A DNA stretch of 8,508 bases from an uncultured Bacillota bacterium (GTDB lineage: Bacteria > Bacillota > Clostridia > Caldicoprobacterales > UBA3941). Under the pieces are notes generated by a model that saw only the letters and a list, made by a program, of their open reading frames with translations, made no database searches and was not told the origin of the DNA. Shown piece after piece: positions 6,363 to 8,508 of the stretch. The stretch covers positions 1-8,508 of the forward strand of contig CALGOY010000247.1 of the NCBI GenBank assembly GCA_937960725.1, given 5' to 3'. Both the position numbers and the translations under genes were made by a program. Numbering within the stretch: the stretch's first letter is position 1; every line of letters begins with the position of its first letter.

Positions 6363-6487
6363 CTATGGGGAGAATTGGAATCGGCTTTAAAGCGTGCAGG
6401 TGTCAAAGAGCTTGTAATATTTTTCGAACAGTATGAAAAAATATGTAAGATTCCATATATTATATTTTTGGGAATAGGAGGTAAAAA

Positions 6488-8473
6488 ATGAGTCAAATAG
6501 AACAAAAAGCCGTTAATACCATTCGCATTCTTTCTGCAGAAATGGTAGAGAAGGCGAAATCTGGACATCCAGGAATGCCTATGGGTGCAGCGCCTATAGC
6601 TTATACCCTATGGGCTCGTCACATGAAGCACAATCCTACAAATCCCAAATGGGTAGATCGGGATCGGTTTATTCTTTCTGCAGGGCACGCTTCAGCGTTG
6701 ATTTATTCCCTTCTCCATTTATTCGGCTACGATCTGCCGATGGAGGAGTTAAAAAGATTTAGACAATGGGGAAGCAAGACTCCAGGTCATCCAGAATATG
6801 GACATACCGTAGGGGTTGAAACCACTACTGGACCTTTGGGACAAGGATTTGCGAATGCCGTGGGTATGGCGTTGGCAGAAGCATACCTGGCGGAAAAGTT
6901 CAACCGTCCTGGTTATGAGATCGTTGATCACTATACATACGTACTTACAGGCGATGGCTGCCTGATGGAAGGTATCACTGCTGAAGCTGCTTCTTTAGCA
7001 GGTACCCTAGAGCTCGGGAAGTTAATCGTTCTATACGATTCTAACGCCATAACTATAGAAGGGGATACCGATATTGCTTTCCGCGAGGATGTTCTTAAGC
7101 GTTTTGAAGCCTATGGATGGCATGTTCAGAGGGTAGAAGATGGGAATGATTTGGATGCCATTGATAAGGCGATTCAAAATGCTAGGGAAGAACGGAGAAG
7201 GCCTTCTATCATAGAAATAAAGACCCAGATTGGCTATGGATGCCCTGCTAAGCAAGGATCGGCTTCAGCCCATGGAGAGCCCTTGGGAGAAGAAAACTTG
7301 AAGGCTACTAAAGAGTATCTTGGTTGGTCCTATGAGGAAGAATTCTATGTGCCAGAAGAAGTAAGGGAGCACTTAGAGGCTATAAAGAATAAGGGAATAG
7401 AAGCTGAAAAAGAATGGCAGAAAAAATGGGAAGCTTATAAAAAAGAATATCCAGAGCTTGCCAAAGAATGGGAATTGTGGCATAGCGATGAACTGCCTGT
7501 TGACTTGCTAAATGATGAGAGCTTTTGGAAATTTGACGGGGCGACGGCTACCAGATCTTCCTCTGGAGAAGTTATTAACCGGCTGGCAAAAGTTATTCCA
7601 AACCTTATTGGAGGTTCAGCTGACTTAGCGCCGTCCAATAAAACCGAGATGAAGGGAAGGGGCGATTTTTCAGCGGAGGATCGCAGTGGATCAAATCTAC
7701 ACTTTGGAATCCGAGAGCATGCAATGGCAGCGATGGCAAATGGAATAGCTCTGCACGGCGGTTTGAGAGTATTTGTGGCGACATTCTTCGTTTTCAGCGA
7801 CTATATGAAGGCTGCCATGAGAATGTCAGCTTTGATGAAGTTGCCAGTGGTTTATGTTCTCACCCATGATAGTATAGGTGTAGGAGAGGACGGAGCAACC
7901 CACCAGCCCATAGAGCAGTTAGCATCCCTTCGAAGCATTCCTAACTTCACCGTGTTTAGACCAGCGGATTCTAAGGAAACAGCCGCAGGATGGTATGCTG
8001 CCCTAACCAGAAAAGATAGTCCAACGGCTCTAGTGCTTACTAGGCAGAATGTTCCCCTATATGAAGAAACAGGAAAGGATGCCTTAAAAGGAGCATATAT
8101 TCTCGTTGATTCAGAAAAAGATACTCCAGATATTATCCTCATGGCTTCCGGCTCTGAAGTGGAGCTTGTATATGAAGCACAAAAGGTTCTAAAAGAGAAA
8201 GGCATCGATGCCAGGGTGGTTAGCATGCCCAGCTGGGAGATCTTTGAGGAGCAGCCGGAAGAGTATAAGGAAAAGGTTCTGCCCAGCAATGTGAGAGCCC
8301 GCCTTGCTGTTGAAGCCGGTTCTTCCTTTGGTTGGCATAAGTATGTGGGCTTCGATGGAGATATAATATCCATAGACCAGTTTGGAGCTTCAGCTCCCGG
8401 AGAGGTTCTATTCAAAGAGTTTGGCTTTACAGTAGAAAATGTAGTAGAGCGGGCGATGAAATTATTAAAATAA
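6488..8473 (+). CDS. tkt: Transketolase
   Basis: A complete 661-residue protein, the usual length. ATG 6488 has AGGAGG (6476-6481) 6 bases upstream. It is the thiamine-diphosphate and Mg2+-dependent enzyme of the non-oxidative pentose phosphate pathway, moving two-carbon units between ketose and aldose phosphates in the cytosol. The N-terminal PP domain has K24-S-G-H27-P-G-M, S64-A-G-H67, the ThDP/metal motif G155-D-G ... N186, and H262. The Pyr domain starts near residue 350 with [10 protein letters not shown] (375-384), catalytic E410 in GIREH, H460-D461 and THQP (471-474). The C-terminal domain, about 540-661, has the family's ASGSEV (553-558) and ends with [14 protein letters not shown]. 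No key residue is missing. It is encoded alone behind its own promoter; the next gene is outside the window. No terminator is visible in the last 35 bases. Confidence 0.98.
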   Translation: MSQIEQKAVNTIRILSAEMVEKAKSGHPGMPMGAAPIAYTLWARHMKHNPTNPKWVDRDRFILSAGHASALIYSLLHLFGYDLPMEELKRFRQWGSKTPGHPEYGHTVGVETTTGPLGQGFANAVGMALAEAYLAEKFNRPGYEIVDHYTYVLTGDGCLMEGITAEAASLAGTLELGKLIVLYDSNAITIEGDTDIAFREDVLKRFEAYGWHVQRVEDGNDLDAIDKAIQNAREERRRPSIIEIKTQIGYGCPAKQGSASAHGEPLGEENLKATKEYLGWSYEEEFYVPEEVREHLEAIKNKGIEAEKEWQKKWEAYKKEYPELAKEWELWHSDELPVDLLNDESFWKFDGATATRSSSGEVINRLAKVIPNLIGGSADLAPSNKTEMKGRGDFSAEDRSGSNLHFGIREHAMAAMANGIALHGGLRVFVATFFVFSDYMKAAMRMSALMKLPVVYVLTHDSIGVGEDGATHQPIEQLASLRSIPNFTVFRPADSKETAAGWYAALTRKDSPTALVLTRQNVPLYEETGKDALKGAYILVDSEKDTPDIILMASGSEVELVYEAQKVLKEKGIDARVVSMPSWEIFEEQPEEYKEKVLPSNVRARLAVEAGSSFGWHKYVGFDGDIISIDQFGASAPGEVLFKEFGFTVENVVERAMKLLK

Positions 8474-8508
8474 AAGGAATTGTCCTAAGTACTAAAAAGC
8501 AAGTAGAG

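Noticed and set aside
6365..6436. ATG-initiated 23-codon ORF in the transketolase leader
   Set aside because: Its ATG lies at or before the predicted transcription start, directly after the -10 box, and no SD precedes it.
7852..8415. A 187-codon open frame on the minus strand
   Set aside because: It lies wholly inside the well-supported transketolase gene, is rich in Ser, Pro and Arg as antisense frames often are, and has no family resemblance.

Overview
The window looks like a piece of a low-to-medium GC Firmicute chromosome, most likely class Clostridia. The grounds are AT-rich spacers, frequent ATA/AGA/AGG codons, strong AGGAGG-type ribosome binding sites, GTG starts on two genes, sigma-A type promoters with extended -10 elements, and Firmicute-typical families (ComEC-like MBL lipoprotein with DUF3006, NagD-type HAD phosphatase, EstA-type esterase). 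The genus cannot be named from the sequence alone. No rRNA, tRNA, CRISPR array, IS element or phage gene was seen.

Layout. (1) Bases 1-181, minus strand: the first 60 codons of a membrane 4Fe-4S protein that runs off the left edge, with a well-formed divergent promoter at 232-260. (2) Bases 327-2953, plus strand: a tight three-gene group made of a cytoplasmic serine-beta-lactamase-fold hydrolase, a secreted lipoprotein with a ComEC/Rec2-type metallo-beta-lactamase domain, and a 73-residue DUF3006 protein. (3) Bases 2970-4000, minus strand: a decayed MFS transporter that has lost TM1/TM2 and probably TM5. (4) Bases 4243-6176, plus strand: a second apparent operon of NagD-like HAD phosphatase, PPC/DUF296 protein and a broken tributyrin-esterase-type gene, closed by a strong hairpin terminator at 6184-6216. 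(5) Bases 6488-8473, plus strand: a complete transketolase behind its own strong promoter.

The most notable point is that two of the eight genes are broken in the same way. Each keeps well-conserved sequence on both sides of a missing block and shows no IS remnant at the junction. The MFS gene also seems to carry a second, in-frame loss. These could be genuine small deletions (slippage or microhomology) or an assembly artefact. The rest is mostly ordinary housekeeping and accessory metabolism. I found no convincing undescribed multi-gene system. Weaker leads are a possibly structured leader before the HAD gene, a G-run cluster after the terminator, and a short ORF that overlaps the transketolase start by ATGA.
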